Origin: an uncultured bacterium
Lineage (GTDB): Bacteria > Verrucomicrobiota > Kiritimatiellia > CAIKKV01 > CAIYGI01
Direction of reading: 5' to 3'
DNA length: 50,792 bases
NCBI GenBank assembly: GCA_903925685.1
Contig: CAIYGI010000037.1
Location: 1 to 50,792, forward strand
Below, piece after piece: positions 1-8,821 of the stretch. The notes under the pieces were generated by a model. The model saw only the letters and a list, made by a program, of their open reading frames with translations. It did no database searches and was not told the DNA's origin. Made by a program: the position numbers and the translations under genes. Positions within the stretch are counted from its first letter, which is position 1. Every line of letters starts with the position of its first letter.

Positions 1-246
1 CGCTTGAGAATCTCCGGTTCATGGGCAAATGTGTGTAGTTCCATGCCGCTCTTGTAGCGGAAAGCCGGAATCTTGTCCAGTCATTTCGCCATCAACCCTT
101 GCTGGCACACATCCACGCCGCTACAGATGAAATGCCCCTGGACTCAAGAGCAAGTACCATCCACCAAGGCGAACGCATCATCATAATGAGGCGCATATCT
201 ATAACCAGAAAACCGCAGCCAGACGAGTAATGGGCGCGAATTCATT
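1..246. other. No confident gene at left window edge
   Basis: I see no supported gene here. On the minus strand a frame is open from about position 78 out through the left edge and could be the start or middle of a gene that continues outside the window, but an in-frame TGA lies just upstream and no ribosome binding site is visible. The rest is AT/GC-mixed spacer leading into the inverted octamer element at 247. Confidence 0.3.
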
Positions 247-331
247 GACGCGAAGGCGCAAAGACGCAAAGAATGCTTTCTTGAGTTAAAATCAACAACC
301 GCTTTTCTTTGCGTCTTAGCGCCTTTGCGTC
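247..331. repeat. Empty inverted octamer element (GACGCAAA type), copy 1
   Basis: The left arm (247-271) is three octamers of the type GACGCGAA, GGCGCAAA, GACGCAAA plus a final G. The right arm (307-331) is its inverted complement with only 2 mismatches in 25. The 35-nt loop contains TTGAGTTAA, which recurs in the loop of the second copy at 42513-42598. The element sits about 155 bp upstream of the TPR gene and could form a strong hairpin in DNA or RNA. No ORF lies inside it. Confidence 0.85.
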
Positions 332-488
332 GAATCTTCCGCTTTTTCGGTAATCCGTGGTTAACTCGATTACATCGAATTTCATGATGCGTTCGCCCTG
401 TACCATCCACAACCGGCGCTTGCCATGCGCGGCGCTTTGACGGAGAATGCCGCCCACAACGCCGCGCGCGTACGGCAAGGAAGTTCCT

Positions 489-1589
489 ATGACACATCGA
501 ATACTGCTTGCTGTTCTGGTTGTTGTTTTGAGTCTGCCCATCATCGGGGCCAGGGCGGATGAGGTTTCCTCCAACGCCGTGCCGGAGCGTGTCGCGGCCT
601 GCATGTTGCGCGACGCCTATTTGTTGTCCTCCAATGCCGAAGGGGCGCTGGGCGCCGGGCAGTCGTCCGAAGCCCTGACTGGCTTTACCAACGCCCTGGC
701 GCAGTTTCAGCGGATTCAAAAGCTGTACCCCGGCTGGCAGAGCGGGCTGGTCAATCACCGCGTGTCCGAGATTGATGACGTGGTGCGCCGCCTGCGCGCG
801 GGCGCGCCGGGCGAAGAGGTGGCCAGCGACGATCGCATACGGCGCCTGATACGCGACATGGAGCAGGTCCGCATCCTGCTGGCCTTGTCCGGCGAACCGC
901 GCGCCGCCACCGACGCCGAAGAAACCTCCATCCTGCGCGAACGGATCCGGCGGATGGAGGAGGAGAATGCGGCGCTGCAGCGGGCCAATCGGGCGCTGGT
1001 GGACGAAACGGCGCGCCTGGACGCGCGCCTTGCCAAACGCGAGAAGCGCAGCGAGCCCCGCCCGCAGGCCGGACTGGTGGCCAGCGTTTTGCGCCGCGAA
1101 GCCCAGCAATTGGAACAGCAACAACAGCCGGCCACCGCCATCGCGCTGCTGGCCGAGGCCTGCCTGCTGATGCCCGACAGCACCGAAATGACCCTGGCCT
1201 TCGGCCTGACGCAGATGCGCGCCGGCAAGTTTGCCGAGGCCCGCGACACGCTGCTTGCGCTGGCCGACCGCACGCGCACCAACGCCACGGTCTACACCGC
1301 GCTCGGATCGGCCTATATGGGCAACAACGACTTGAGCAGCGCCCGCGACGCCTTCGAAAAAGCCGTCTCGCTCAACCCCGAGATGGGCGACGCGCATTAC
1401 AACCTGGCCATGCTCTACATGGAGCGCGATCCCCCCGACACCGCCAACGCCGAGCGGGAATATATGCGGGCGATTCAGGCCGGCGCGGCCCCCGATCCGG
1501 CCTTGAGCAGCGCGATCCGCGATCTTTCGATCATCAAGGCCTTGAAGCAGAAGAAGAAGCCGGCGAGCGGTAATTCGGTGAAGCGGTGA
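489..1589 (+). CDS. Exported TPR-repeat protein with central coiled coil
   Basis: A protein of about 366 residues. I chose the ATG at 489 because AAGGAAG lies 6-7 nt upstream and it begins a clean Sec signal peptide (MTHRILLAVLVVVLSLP, ending near ARA). Residues about 140-180 form a charged coiled coil (repeated RRMEEENAALQ-type heptads). From about 200 to 340 there are TPR helices with typical patterns such as TALGSAYMGNNDLSSARDAF and HYNLAMLYMERD. It probably scaffolds a periplasmic or envelope complex; the partner is unknown. The C-terminus (NSVKR-stop) is encoded by the first octamers of the array at 1568-1615, so the native end may have been replaced. Confidence 0.75.
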   Translation: MTHRILLAVLVVVLSLPIIGARADEVSSNAVPERVAACMLRDAYLLSSNAEGALGAGQSSEALTGFTNALAQFQRIQKLYPGWQSGLVNHRVSEIDDVVRRLRAGAPGEEVASDDRIRRLIRDMEQVRILLALSGEPRAATDAEETSILRERIRRMEEENAALQRANRALVDETARLDARLAKREKRSEPRPQAGLVASVLRREAQQLEQQQQPATAIALLAEACLLMPDSTEMTLAFGLTQMRAGKFAEARDTLLALADRTRTNATVYTALGSAYMGNNDLSSARDAFEKAVSLNPEMGDAHYNLAMLYMERDPPDTANAEREYMRAIQAGAAPDPALSSAIRDLSIIKALKQKKKPASGNSVKR

Positions 1590-1615
1590 GTCGGTGAGTC
1601 GGTGAGGCGGTTAGG
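1568..1615. repeat. Left arm of octamer element around four-helix-bundle gene 1
   Basis: Six consecutive 8-bp units of consensus CGGTGAGT: CGGTAATT, CGGTGAAG, CGGTGAGT twice, CGGTGAGG, CGGTTAGG. They lie in inverted orientation to the units at 2005-2056. Three features are encoded in or touch this arm: the last residues and TGA of the plus-strand TPR gene (1589) and the TAA of the minus-strand four-helix-bundle gene (1611-1613). Confidence 0.9.
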
Positions 1616-1994
1616 CCTCGGGAATGTCGGTGAATTGGCGCGCTTTCATGAGCATTGCTCCCAGCATGCGGCCTACGGATTCAACATCGCGAGATAGGGA
1701 GGCATGAGCCTCTTTCGACAGATATTCGCAGTCTCTTGCATAGTCGAGCCAAGTGTCAGTTTCTGCATTCTCACCATCGCAATCCGTCAGTTTCGTCACA
1801 AAGTGGGCAGCGTACAGTCTTTTCGCCCATGCTTCGCGGAGATTGGCGCATACCGATCGTGAGCTGCGTCTGATCTGATCGGTCAAAGCATACCGCTCTT
1901 CGCGGGGCCAATCCTTGGATTGACGAAATATTTCCATCGAGAGCGCATACGCAAACTTGTAAACATCCAGATCCTTAGCCGACTTCGCCTTCAT
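1611..1994 (-). CDS. Four-helix-bundle protein (S23 / 23S rRNA-intervening-sequence family)
   Basis: 127 residues, typical length for the S23/TIGR02436 family. Visible hallmarks: the N-terminal LDVYKFAYALSMEIF helix, the signature DWPREERYALTDQIRRSSRS followed by VCANLREAWAKR, and the subgroup motif FVTKLTDCDGENAETDTWLDYA. Members were first found in insertions within 23S rRNA of Leptospira and Coxiella; related folds (Avd of diversity-generating retroelements) bind nucleic acid. The biochemical role of stand-alone copies is not established. The gene is bracketed by inverted octamer arrays (1568-1615, 2005-2056), the ATG lies 11 bp from the right arm, and its TAA is in the left arm. The ribosome binding site is weak (GGGGCGG). 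Gene plus arms looks like one element inserted between two convergent genes. Confidence 0.9.
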   Translation of the reverse strand: MKAKSAKDLDVYKFAYALSMEIFRQSKDWPREERYALTDQIRRSSRSVCANLREAWAKRLYAAHFVTKLTDCDGENAETDTWLDYARDCEYLSKEAHASLSRDVESVGRMLGAMLMKARQFTDIPEA

Positions 1995-2004
1995 GTCCGC
2001 CCCG

Positions 2005-2056
2005 CTTCACCGCTTCACCGTTTCACCGATTCACCGACTCACCGACTCACCGATTC
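2005..2056. repeat. Right arm of octamer element around four-helix-bundle gene 1
   Basis: Six full octamers (CTTCACCG twice, TTTCACCG, ATTCACCG, ACTCACCG twice) plus a decayed seventh. The two ACTCACCG units are exact reverse complements of the CGGTGAGT units at 1584-1599, giving a perfect 16-bp pairing core. Variation is confined mainly to the first two positions of each unit. The stop codon and last residues (ESVSR) of the downstream-facing CsgG-like gene are encoded in the outer units. Confidence 0.9.
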
Positions 2057-2968
2057 ACTCATCTGCAGCCACTGTCCCCTGGCGAATCCCTCGCCGTGCA
2101 CCACATCGGCCAGCGCCATGCGCCGTTCCGCCTTGACGATCCGCACGGTTCCGATCCGCCGGCCAGGCAAAAAACCCAGCACATCGCCGGTTTCGGGATC
2201 CGTCACCGGCCGCGCTGGCTCCATGACTTCGAAAGTGGCGCCAACGCGCACGCCGGTCTCCGTGCCGCCGTTCAGGATCAGCCGCTTCCCGGTCACTTCC
2301 GCCACCATCAGATGGCGCTGGTCCACCGGCACCTCGCGCAAAACGCGCGCCACGCCCTCGCGGATGGCCTCCCGGGTGGCTGTGCCAAGCGGCGTGCGGA
2401 AATAGGCGTCGCCGCCAAAGCGCACGCCCTTGTATTCGGTTTCGGCGTAGGCGTAACCAGCATGCGCCCGCCCTGCGCAATTGACGGAGCCGATGATGCG
2501 TCCGCTCTCGATATCCACCAGCGTCAGCGTCAGCGTCACGCGCGCCGTGTAGCCGCGCCCGATGAAGGCGATCCAGTTCAGGGCAAACCAGAAACTGCCG
2601 CCGCTTTCCTGCGAGAAGTCCGTGATCACGCCGCGAATCAGATATTGGGCGTTCTTCAAGCGGCCGACGGTCAGTTTGCGTTCCGGGCGGAACCAGGAGC
2701 TTTGCTGTTGTTTGAGTTCGCCGATCACGCTATCGAAATGCTGGCGTTCGACAACCTCCAAGTGCGGCACGCGCACGAGTTCGCTCACCAGCACGTCGGC
2801 CATTCCATCGCCCAGCCGCCACTGCCCGTCGTAACCGGACCGGTTCTCGAAGGAACTGACGGCGAACAGGGGCGCCACCGTATCGTCCGGCCAATTCGGC
2901 AGGCCCGGCCCATAGATGCCGCACCCCGCCGCAATCAGCCCCGCGATGATCGTCACCCAAACGCGCAT
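2039..2968 (-). CDS. CsgG/LpoB-like outer-membrane lipoprotein
   Basis: 309 residues with a lipoprotein signal: MRVWVTIIAGLIAAGC, lipobox IAAGC, lipid-attachment Cys at 16. Residues about 35-220 resemble the CsgG family (penicillin-binding-protein activator / curli secretion fold): APLFAVSSFENRSG at the start, ADVLVSELVRVPHLEVVER, then YLIRGVITDFS and a strand-rich region ending LVDIESGRIIGSV. The C-terminal ~80 residues form an extra beta-rich module (LILNGGTETGVRVGATFEV). The ribosome binding site GGAGG precedes the ATG. Likely an envelope lipoprotein; the exact role (secretion pore versus PBP activator) cannot be decided. The C-terminal ESVSR is derived from the adjacent octamer array. Confidence 0.75.
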   Translation of the reverse strand: MRVWVTIIAGLIAAGCGIYGPGLPNWPDDTVAPLFAVSSFENRSGYDGQWRLGDGMADVLVSELVRVPHLEVVERQHFDSVIGELKQQQSSWFRPERKLTVGRLKNAQYLIRGVITDFSQESGGSFWFALNWIAFIGRGYTARVTLTLTLVDIESGRIIGSVNCAGRAHAGYAYAETEYKGVRFGGDAYFRTPLGTATREAIREGVARVLREVPVDQRHLMVAEVTGKRLILNGGTETGVRVGATFEVMEPARPVTDPETGDVLGFLPGRRIGTVRIVKAERRMALADVVHGEGFARGQWLQMSESVSR

Positions 2969-2993
2969 TGAAACCTCCGCGCGTGACTTTGTT

Positions 2994-3154
2994 GTGAGTG
3001 GTGAGTAGTGAGTAGTGAGTGGTGAGTTGTGAGTGGTGAGTTGTGAGTGGTGAGTTGTGAGTTGTTAAAAGCAAAAGATGAAAACGTTTACCTTACAAAG
3101 ACTCAGCAACCTATTCACGACTCACGATTCACCACTCACCACTCACTACTCAAT
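2994..3154. repeat. Empty inverted 7-mer element
   Basis: Left arm 2994-3063: ten exact-length 7-bp units GTGAGTN, where only the last base varies (G, A or T). Right arm 3113-3154: six 7-bp units of type ACTCACN/ATTCACN, the inverted complement. The 49-nt loop has no ORF. It lies between the CsgG-like gene (downstream) and the RRM gene (upstream) on the minus strand; the RRM gene's TGA (3150-3152) falls in the innermost-to-gene unit. It resembles the element at 1568-2056 but with unit length 7, more units and no gene. Confidence 0.9.
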
Positions 3155-3566
3155 AATCCCGCCGACCGCCGGCGCGGCGCGGGTTGCGCGCCTCGTTCAC
3201 GACCAGTTGCCGGCCCAGCAATTCGCGTCCATGCATCGCCTGGATCGCCGCTTCGGCTTCCCGGCGCACGGGCATGACGACGAAACCGAAGCGTTTGGAT
3301 CGGCCCTGGAATCGGCCCGCCACCACCCTCACCGAAGCGATGCCGCCAAAGCGCTCGAACTCCTTGCGCAAGGCCGGCTCCTCCATCTCGGAGGGCAGGT
3401 TGCCGACATAAAGTTCAACTCCATCCGCGTCGCCGCGGACGCCGCCTCCGCCGCCGCGCGCGCGTTTCGGGGTCTTGCGTCCGATCAAAAATCCGACACC
3501 CGCCCCCGCCAAAAAAGCCACCGGCGCCATCACCTCTGGTTGCATCATAAACGATACTGACATCAT
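3150..3566 (-). CDS. RNA-binding RRM-domain protein with hydrophobic N-terminus
   Basis: 138 residues. A single RRM domain covers about 50-128: RNP2 is LYVGNL, RNP1 is KRFGFVVM (usual K/RGFGFV), with the typical EPALRKEFERFG and AIQAMHGRELLGRQLVVNEAR elements. Residues about 12-28 (MAPVAFLAGAGVGFLIG) are hydrophobic and glycine-rich, an unusual addition to the short bacterial RRM proteins (commonly about 80-100 residues), followed by a KR/G-rich linker. It probably binds single-stranded RNA, possibly at the membrane. The start is uncertain: in-frame Met residues at 7 and 13 are alternatives. Its stop codon is provided by the 7-mer array. Confidence 0.8.
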   Translation of the reverse strand: MMSVSFMMQPEVMAPVAFLAGAGVGFLIGRKTPKRARGGGGGVRGDADGVELYVGNLPSEMEEPALRKEFERFGGIASVRVVAGRFQGRSKRFGFVVMPVRREAEAAIQAMHGRELLGRQLVVNEARNPRRAGGRRDY

Positions 3567-3641
3567 ATTGCGTCTTCCCTGCTGTTTGCGTCTGTGAACA
3601 CGGCACGGCGTCCCGCCTGGGAAGCCGTGAGATGCCGCGTA

Positions 3642-5546
<1,905 letters not shown>

Positions 5547-5808
5547 ATGTCAGTCATCTCCGGCCCAATTCAGATTCCGGCATTGTCGCAAAAGAAATGT
5601 ATAATACAAGGATTTATTCCTCAACACAACCGAAAAACGTCCGACACCGAAAAACGTCCGCTTTTATTAAATTGCCCCGTCCGTCCGCTCAAGTTATGAT
5701 CCCACGCGTGGTGGGTGGAACAATCCTGATTGTTTCGAAGCGTAAAAGTCTCCCCGCCCGTGAACGATGACAAATCGGATTTGACGCCCCCCCAGGGAAG
5801 GAACCACG

Positions 5809-7194
5809 ATGAAGGAGATGATTCAGGAGTTGGTGCAACGCGCCCGCGCGGCGCAAAAGATCATCGAGTATTGGCCGCAGGAGCAGGTGGATATGATGGT
5901 CGCGGCGGTGGGCTGGGAACTTTACAAGGAGGAGAACGCCGTTCGGTGCGCGGAACTGGCCATCAGCGAAACAGGCATCGGCGTTTACGCGGACAAGCTG
6001 CTCAAGCATCGCAAGAAAACGCTCGGCACCCTGCGCGACCTGTACGGCGTGCGGACGGTCGGCGTGATCGAGGTGGACGAGGCCAAGGGGCTGATGAAGA
6101 TCGCGAAACCGGTCGGCGTGATCGCCGCCATCACCCCGGTGACCAATCCGACCTCGACCCCGGCCGGCAACGGCCTGGCGATTCTCAAGACCCGCAACGC
6201 CGTGATTTTCGGCCCCCACCCCCGCGCCAAACAAGCCACCGGCCTGGCGATCGAACTGATGCGGGCGGGATTGCGGCGCGCGGGGGCGCCGGAGGATCTG
6301 GTGCAGATTCTGCCCGAGGCATCGAAGGAGGCCGTGCAGGCCCTGATGCCAGCCGTGGATTTGGTGGTCGCCACCGGCGCCGGCGCGCTGGTCAAGGCCG
6401 CCTACTCCAGCGGCACGCCGGCCTATGGGGTCGGCGCCGGCAACGCCTGCGTGGTGGTGGACGAGACGGCCGTGATCGCGGACGCGGCCAAGAAGGTTTT
6501 CCTCAGCAAAACCTTCGATCATGCGACCTCGTGCTCGAGCGAGAACTCGCTGATCGTGCAGGATCGCGTCTGGGACGCCATGCTGGCGGCGCTGCAATCG
6601 CACGGCGGCTACCTGTGCAATCCCGCGCAAGCGGCGAAGTTAAAGGCGGCCATGTGGCCGGACGGCGCCCATCTCGATCCGCGCATCACCGCCCACGCCG
6701 CGGGCGAGATCGCCAAGCTGGCGGGATTGAGCGTGCCGGAAAGCACCCGCTTCCTGATGGTGCTGGGGACGGAACCGCTGGCCGGCGACCTGTTTGCCCG
6801 TGAGAAACTTTCGCCCGTGCTGACCCTCTGGAAGTACGGCCCGTTCTCCGATGCCGTGTCGCTGATCGAGCGCATTACGCGCCAGTGCGGCTGCGGCCAC
6901 TCCTGCGGCATCCATAGCACGAACGACGCGCACATCCTGGAACTGGCCACGCGCTGCCACGTCAGCCGCATGATGGTCAACCAGCCGCAGTGCTACGGCA
7001 ACAGCGGCAACTACGACAACGGCATGCCCTTCACGATGACGCTCGGTTGCGGCACCTGGGGCGGCAACATCACCAGCGAGAACGTTTGCTGGAAGCATTT
7101 CCTCAACACGACCTGGGTGTCGCGGCCGATTCCGCCCGTCCTGCCGGACGAACAGAAACTGTTCGGGACGCTCTGGGCAAAATTCGGCAAGTGA
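5809..7194 (+). CDS. CoA-acylating aldehyde dehydrogenase (EutE/SauS-like)
   Basis: 461 residues, the size of stand-alone acylating aldehyde dehydrogenases. It oxidises an aldehyde with NAD(P)+ and CoA to an acyl-CoA, or the reverse. Visible: the N-terminal YKEENAVRCAELAISETGIG region, nucleotide-binding VGVIAAITPVTNPTSTPAGN and ILKTRNAVIFGPHPRAK, and the catalytic cysteine in DHATSCSSENSL. The cysteine context resembles sulfoacetaldehyde or succinate-semialdehyde dehydrogenases at least as much as EutE, so the substrate is open. It is unlinked to microcompartment shell genes here and is not fused to an alcohol dehydrogenase domain. GGAAGGA precedes the ATG. Monocistronic, convergent with nagA. 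Confidence 0.85.
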   Translation: MKEMIQELVQRARAAQKIIEYWPQEQVDMMVAAVGWELYKEENAVRCAELAISETGIGVYADKLLKHRKKTLGTLRDLYGVRTVGVIEVDEAKGLMKIAKPVGVIAAITPVTNPTSTPAGNGLAILKTRNAVIFGPHPRAKQATGLAIELMRAGLRRAGAPEDLVQILPEASKEAVQALMPAVDLVVATGAGALVKAAYSSGTPAYGVGAGNACVVVDETAVIADAAKKVFLSKTFDHATSCSSENSLIVQDRVWDAMLAALQSHGGYLCNPAQAAKLKAAMWPDGAHLDPRITAHAAGEIAKLAGLSVPESTRFLMVLGTEPLAGDLFAREKLSPVLTLWKYGPFSDAVSLIERITRQCGCGHSCGIHSTNDAHILELATRCHVSRMMVNQPQCYGNSGNYDNGMPFTMTLGCGTWGGNITSENVCWKHFLNTTWVSRPIPPVLPDEQKLFGTLWAKFGK

Positions 7195-7252
7195 TCCGGT
7201 TTTTTCGGGTTAACCGATATCTGTCTGCCCTCCTTTGAGACACCGGTCATAG

Positions 7253-8437
7253 TCAAGCCATGCCGGCGCTGCGCATCCAGCCTTTTGCCGGAAGCGTCGA
7301 TCGCTTTTCCCCGCCAATGTAGGTGACAACGGTTGGCTGTTCGGATACCGTGAAGTCCAATACGCAGAAATCCGCCGCTTTACCCGGCGCAAGTTGGTCG
7401 GTGTCCAGACCCATCATTTTGCGCGGCTGCACCGAATAGCGCTTCCAGACCTCGCGCCAGGAACAACCCAGCATTTCCGCGGCCCGGAAGACCCCTTCCA
7501 GCGGGCGCAACGCCGAACCCGCAAAATTACTGGCGCCCGGCTTGCGGACCACCTGATCCGGGCCGACCTCCACCTCGGTCTGATCGAGCATGAACCGGCC
7601 TGGAGGCGCGCCGGCCGGATGCACGGCGTCGGTGGTGTACCAGAAGCGCGCGGGATCGACCGCCCGATGCAGGATCCGGAACAGTTGCGGTGAAACATGA
7701 ATACCGTCCGGTATCAACCCCGGATGCAGCGCCTCGGCCTCGATCGCACGCCATACGATGTTGTCGTGCCGATCCAGCGACTGGGGGCAGCCGTTGCCCA
7801 AATGGGTGAACGACACCGCACCGCCGCGAACGGCGGACGCGATTTCCCCGGCGGAGGCATTCGTATGGCCGAGGCTCACGCGGATGCCCAGCGAAACGGC
7901 CAGCGGAATGATACCGAGCACGCCGGCCTGCTCCGGCGCCACGGTCAGCAGGATCGGGTCGTCCCCGGCCGCCTCGCGCAACTCGCGGATATGCGCCGGC
8001 GTGGGGCTGACCATTTTCCCCTTGGCGTGCGCCCCGCAAAAGCCCGGAATCGGCGACATGAAGGGCCCCTCAATGTGCCAGCCGGCGATCGCGGCGCGCA
8101 GTTCCGGGTGCTTGTTCCGCCACCCGCGGACGCGCCGCACACGGCCGACGATCTTGGCCCAGTCGTCGGTGCAGAAAGTCGGAAAAAACTGGGCGCAACC
8201 GTCGCGCTGCAAGGCCCGGACAGCCTTGAGCATCTTCTCCGCGGTCAACTCCGGTGAACCGAACCACACGGTTCCGTAACCGTTCACCTGCAGGTCGGTC
8301 AAAGCTGGCGCGATCCAGATGTCCGGCGGGTGGGCGGCGGACGGTTCGAGCGACACGAGTTTTCCGGATCGCCATGAGACCAGAAGTCCCTGCCCGGTTG
8401 CATAATCCCTCGCCAAGATCGTTTCGTCGGTTTGCAT
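7253..8437 (-). CDS. nagA: N-acetylglucosamine-6-phosphate deacetylase-like amidohydrolase
   Basis: 394 residues, normal family length. It hydrolyses GlcNAc-6-P to GlcN-6-P and acetate in the cytoplasm. Motifs: GWHIEGPF with the metal-ligand Glu, LGHTNA (metal His), FTHLGNG (usual THLFNAM, His ligand), IPDGIHV, and the catalytic Asp in YTTDAVHPAG, then FAGSAL. The usual N-terminal HxH metal pair is replaced by PALTDLQVNGYG, as in many NagA proteins with a single metal site. The product feeds the glucosamine-6-P pool used by GlmM, encoded elsewhere in this window. A candidate palindromic operator lies just upstream. Confidence 0.88.
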   Translation of the reverse strand: MQTDETILARDYATGQGLLVSWRSGKLVSLEPSAAHPPDIWIAPALTDLQVNGYGTVWFGSPELTAEKMLKAVRALQRDGCAQFFPTFCTDDWAKIVGRVRRVRGWRNKHPELRAAIAGWHIEGPFMSPIPGFCGAHAKGKMVSPTPAHIRELREAAGDDPILLTVAPEQAGVLGIIPLAVSLGIRVSLGHTNASAGEIASAVRGGAVSFTHLGNGCPQSLDRHDNIVWRAIEAEALHPGLIPDGIHVSPQLFRILHRAVDPARFWYTTDAVHPAGAPPGRFMLDQTEVEVGPDQVVRKPGASNFAGSALRPLEGVFRAAEMLGCSWREVWKRYSVQPRKMMGLDTDQLAPGKAADFCVLDFTVSEQPTVVTYIGGEKRSTLPAKGWMRSAGMA

Positions 8438-8463
8438 GAAGATCGCGCTCCCTGCTCGTAACT

Positions 8464-8480
8464 TTTACCCATGCGGTAAA
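8464..8480. promoter_or_regulatory. Candidate operator upstream of nagA
   Basis: A 17-bp imperfect palindrome, TTTACC-CATGC-GGTAAA, lies 27 bp upstream of the nagA ATG. Its arms pair perfectly over 6 bp. Position and size fit a dimeric repressor site, for example a GntR- or LacI-type amino-sugar regulator, but no regulator gene is adjacent. Confidence 0.35.
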
Positions 8481-8654
8481 CGGAAAAGACGGTATCGGAA
8501 GCGCCACCGAGCGGCAAGCGAAAAGCGAGAGCGAAAAGCGAGAGATGCTGGAACACAAGTAACTACGCAGGCATTCAGAAGTCAGAGTTCAGGAGATCAG
8601 AATGAATGAAGCAATATCTTGGCGCGTAGCGCATTGGGCAAAAGCGGGAAGAGA

Positions 8655-8815
8655 AGAGGTGAACCACGGATGGACGCAGATGAACGCAAATGGGGAAGAA
8701 GAGTGTTCACGCGGAGGCGCGGGGAACGCGGAGAAGATTCACCACGAAGACGAAGGGGATGCTGGGCGGGAGGGCCGAGGCCCCGCAGGTCAGGATAGGC
8801 GGCGGCGCGGGTAGC
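8655..8815. repeat. Dispersed composite repeat, copy 1
   Basis: This noncoding stretch contains decayed short-unit arrays: 10-mers (GATGGACGCA, GATGAACGCA) and octamers (CACGCGGA, GGCGCGGG). It is followed by a GGCGGGAGGGCCGAGGCCCC segment and a GGCGGCGGCGCGG tail. The same blocks in the same order recur at 12568-12785. It directly abuts the 5' end of the truncated transposase. The part from 8438 to 8654 otherwise holds the nagA leader and a 13-bp tandem duplication near 8520-8545. Confidence 0.6.
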
Positions 8816-8821
8816 AGCCAG

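Noticed and set aside
144-1397. Long minus-strand frame opposite the TPR gene
   Set aside because: It is an antisense shadow of a GC-rich gene; composition (His/Gly/Gln-rich) is typical of shadows, and the plus strand has a signal peptide, ribosome binding site and TPR motifs.
1611-1994. Diversity-generating retroelement accessory protein Avd
   Set aside because: The fold is related, but no reverse transcriptase, template repeat or variable repeat is found within the window near either four-helix-bundle gene.
1611-1994. 23S rRNA intervening sequence
   Set aside because: No rRNA sequence flanks either gene; both lie between protein-coding genes.
1568-3154. CRISPR array
   Set aside because: Units are 7-8 bp, directly adjacent without spacers, and inverted in two arms; no cas genes are present.
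5583-5604. Sigma-70 promoter with TATAAT at about 5599
   Set aside because: The TATAAT is good but TTGTCG lies only 11 bp upstream and no box is seen at 16-18 bp spacing.
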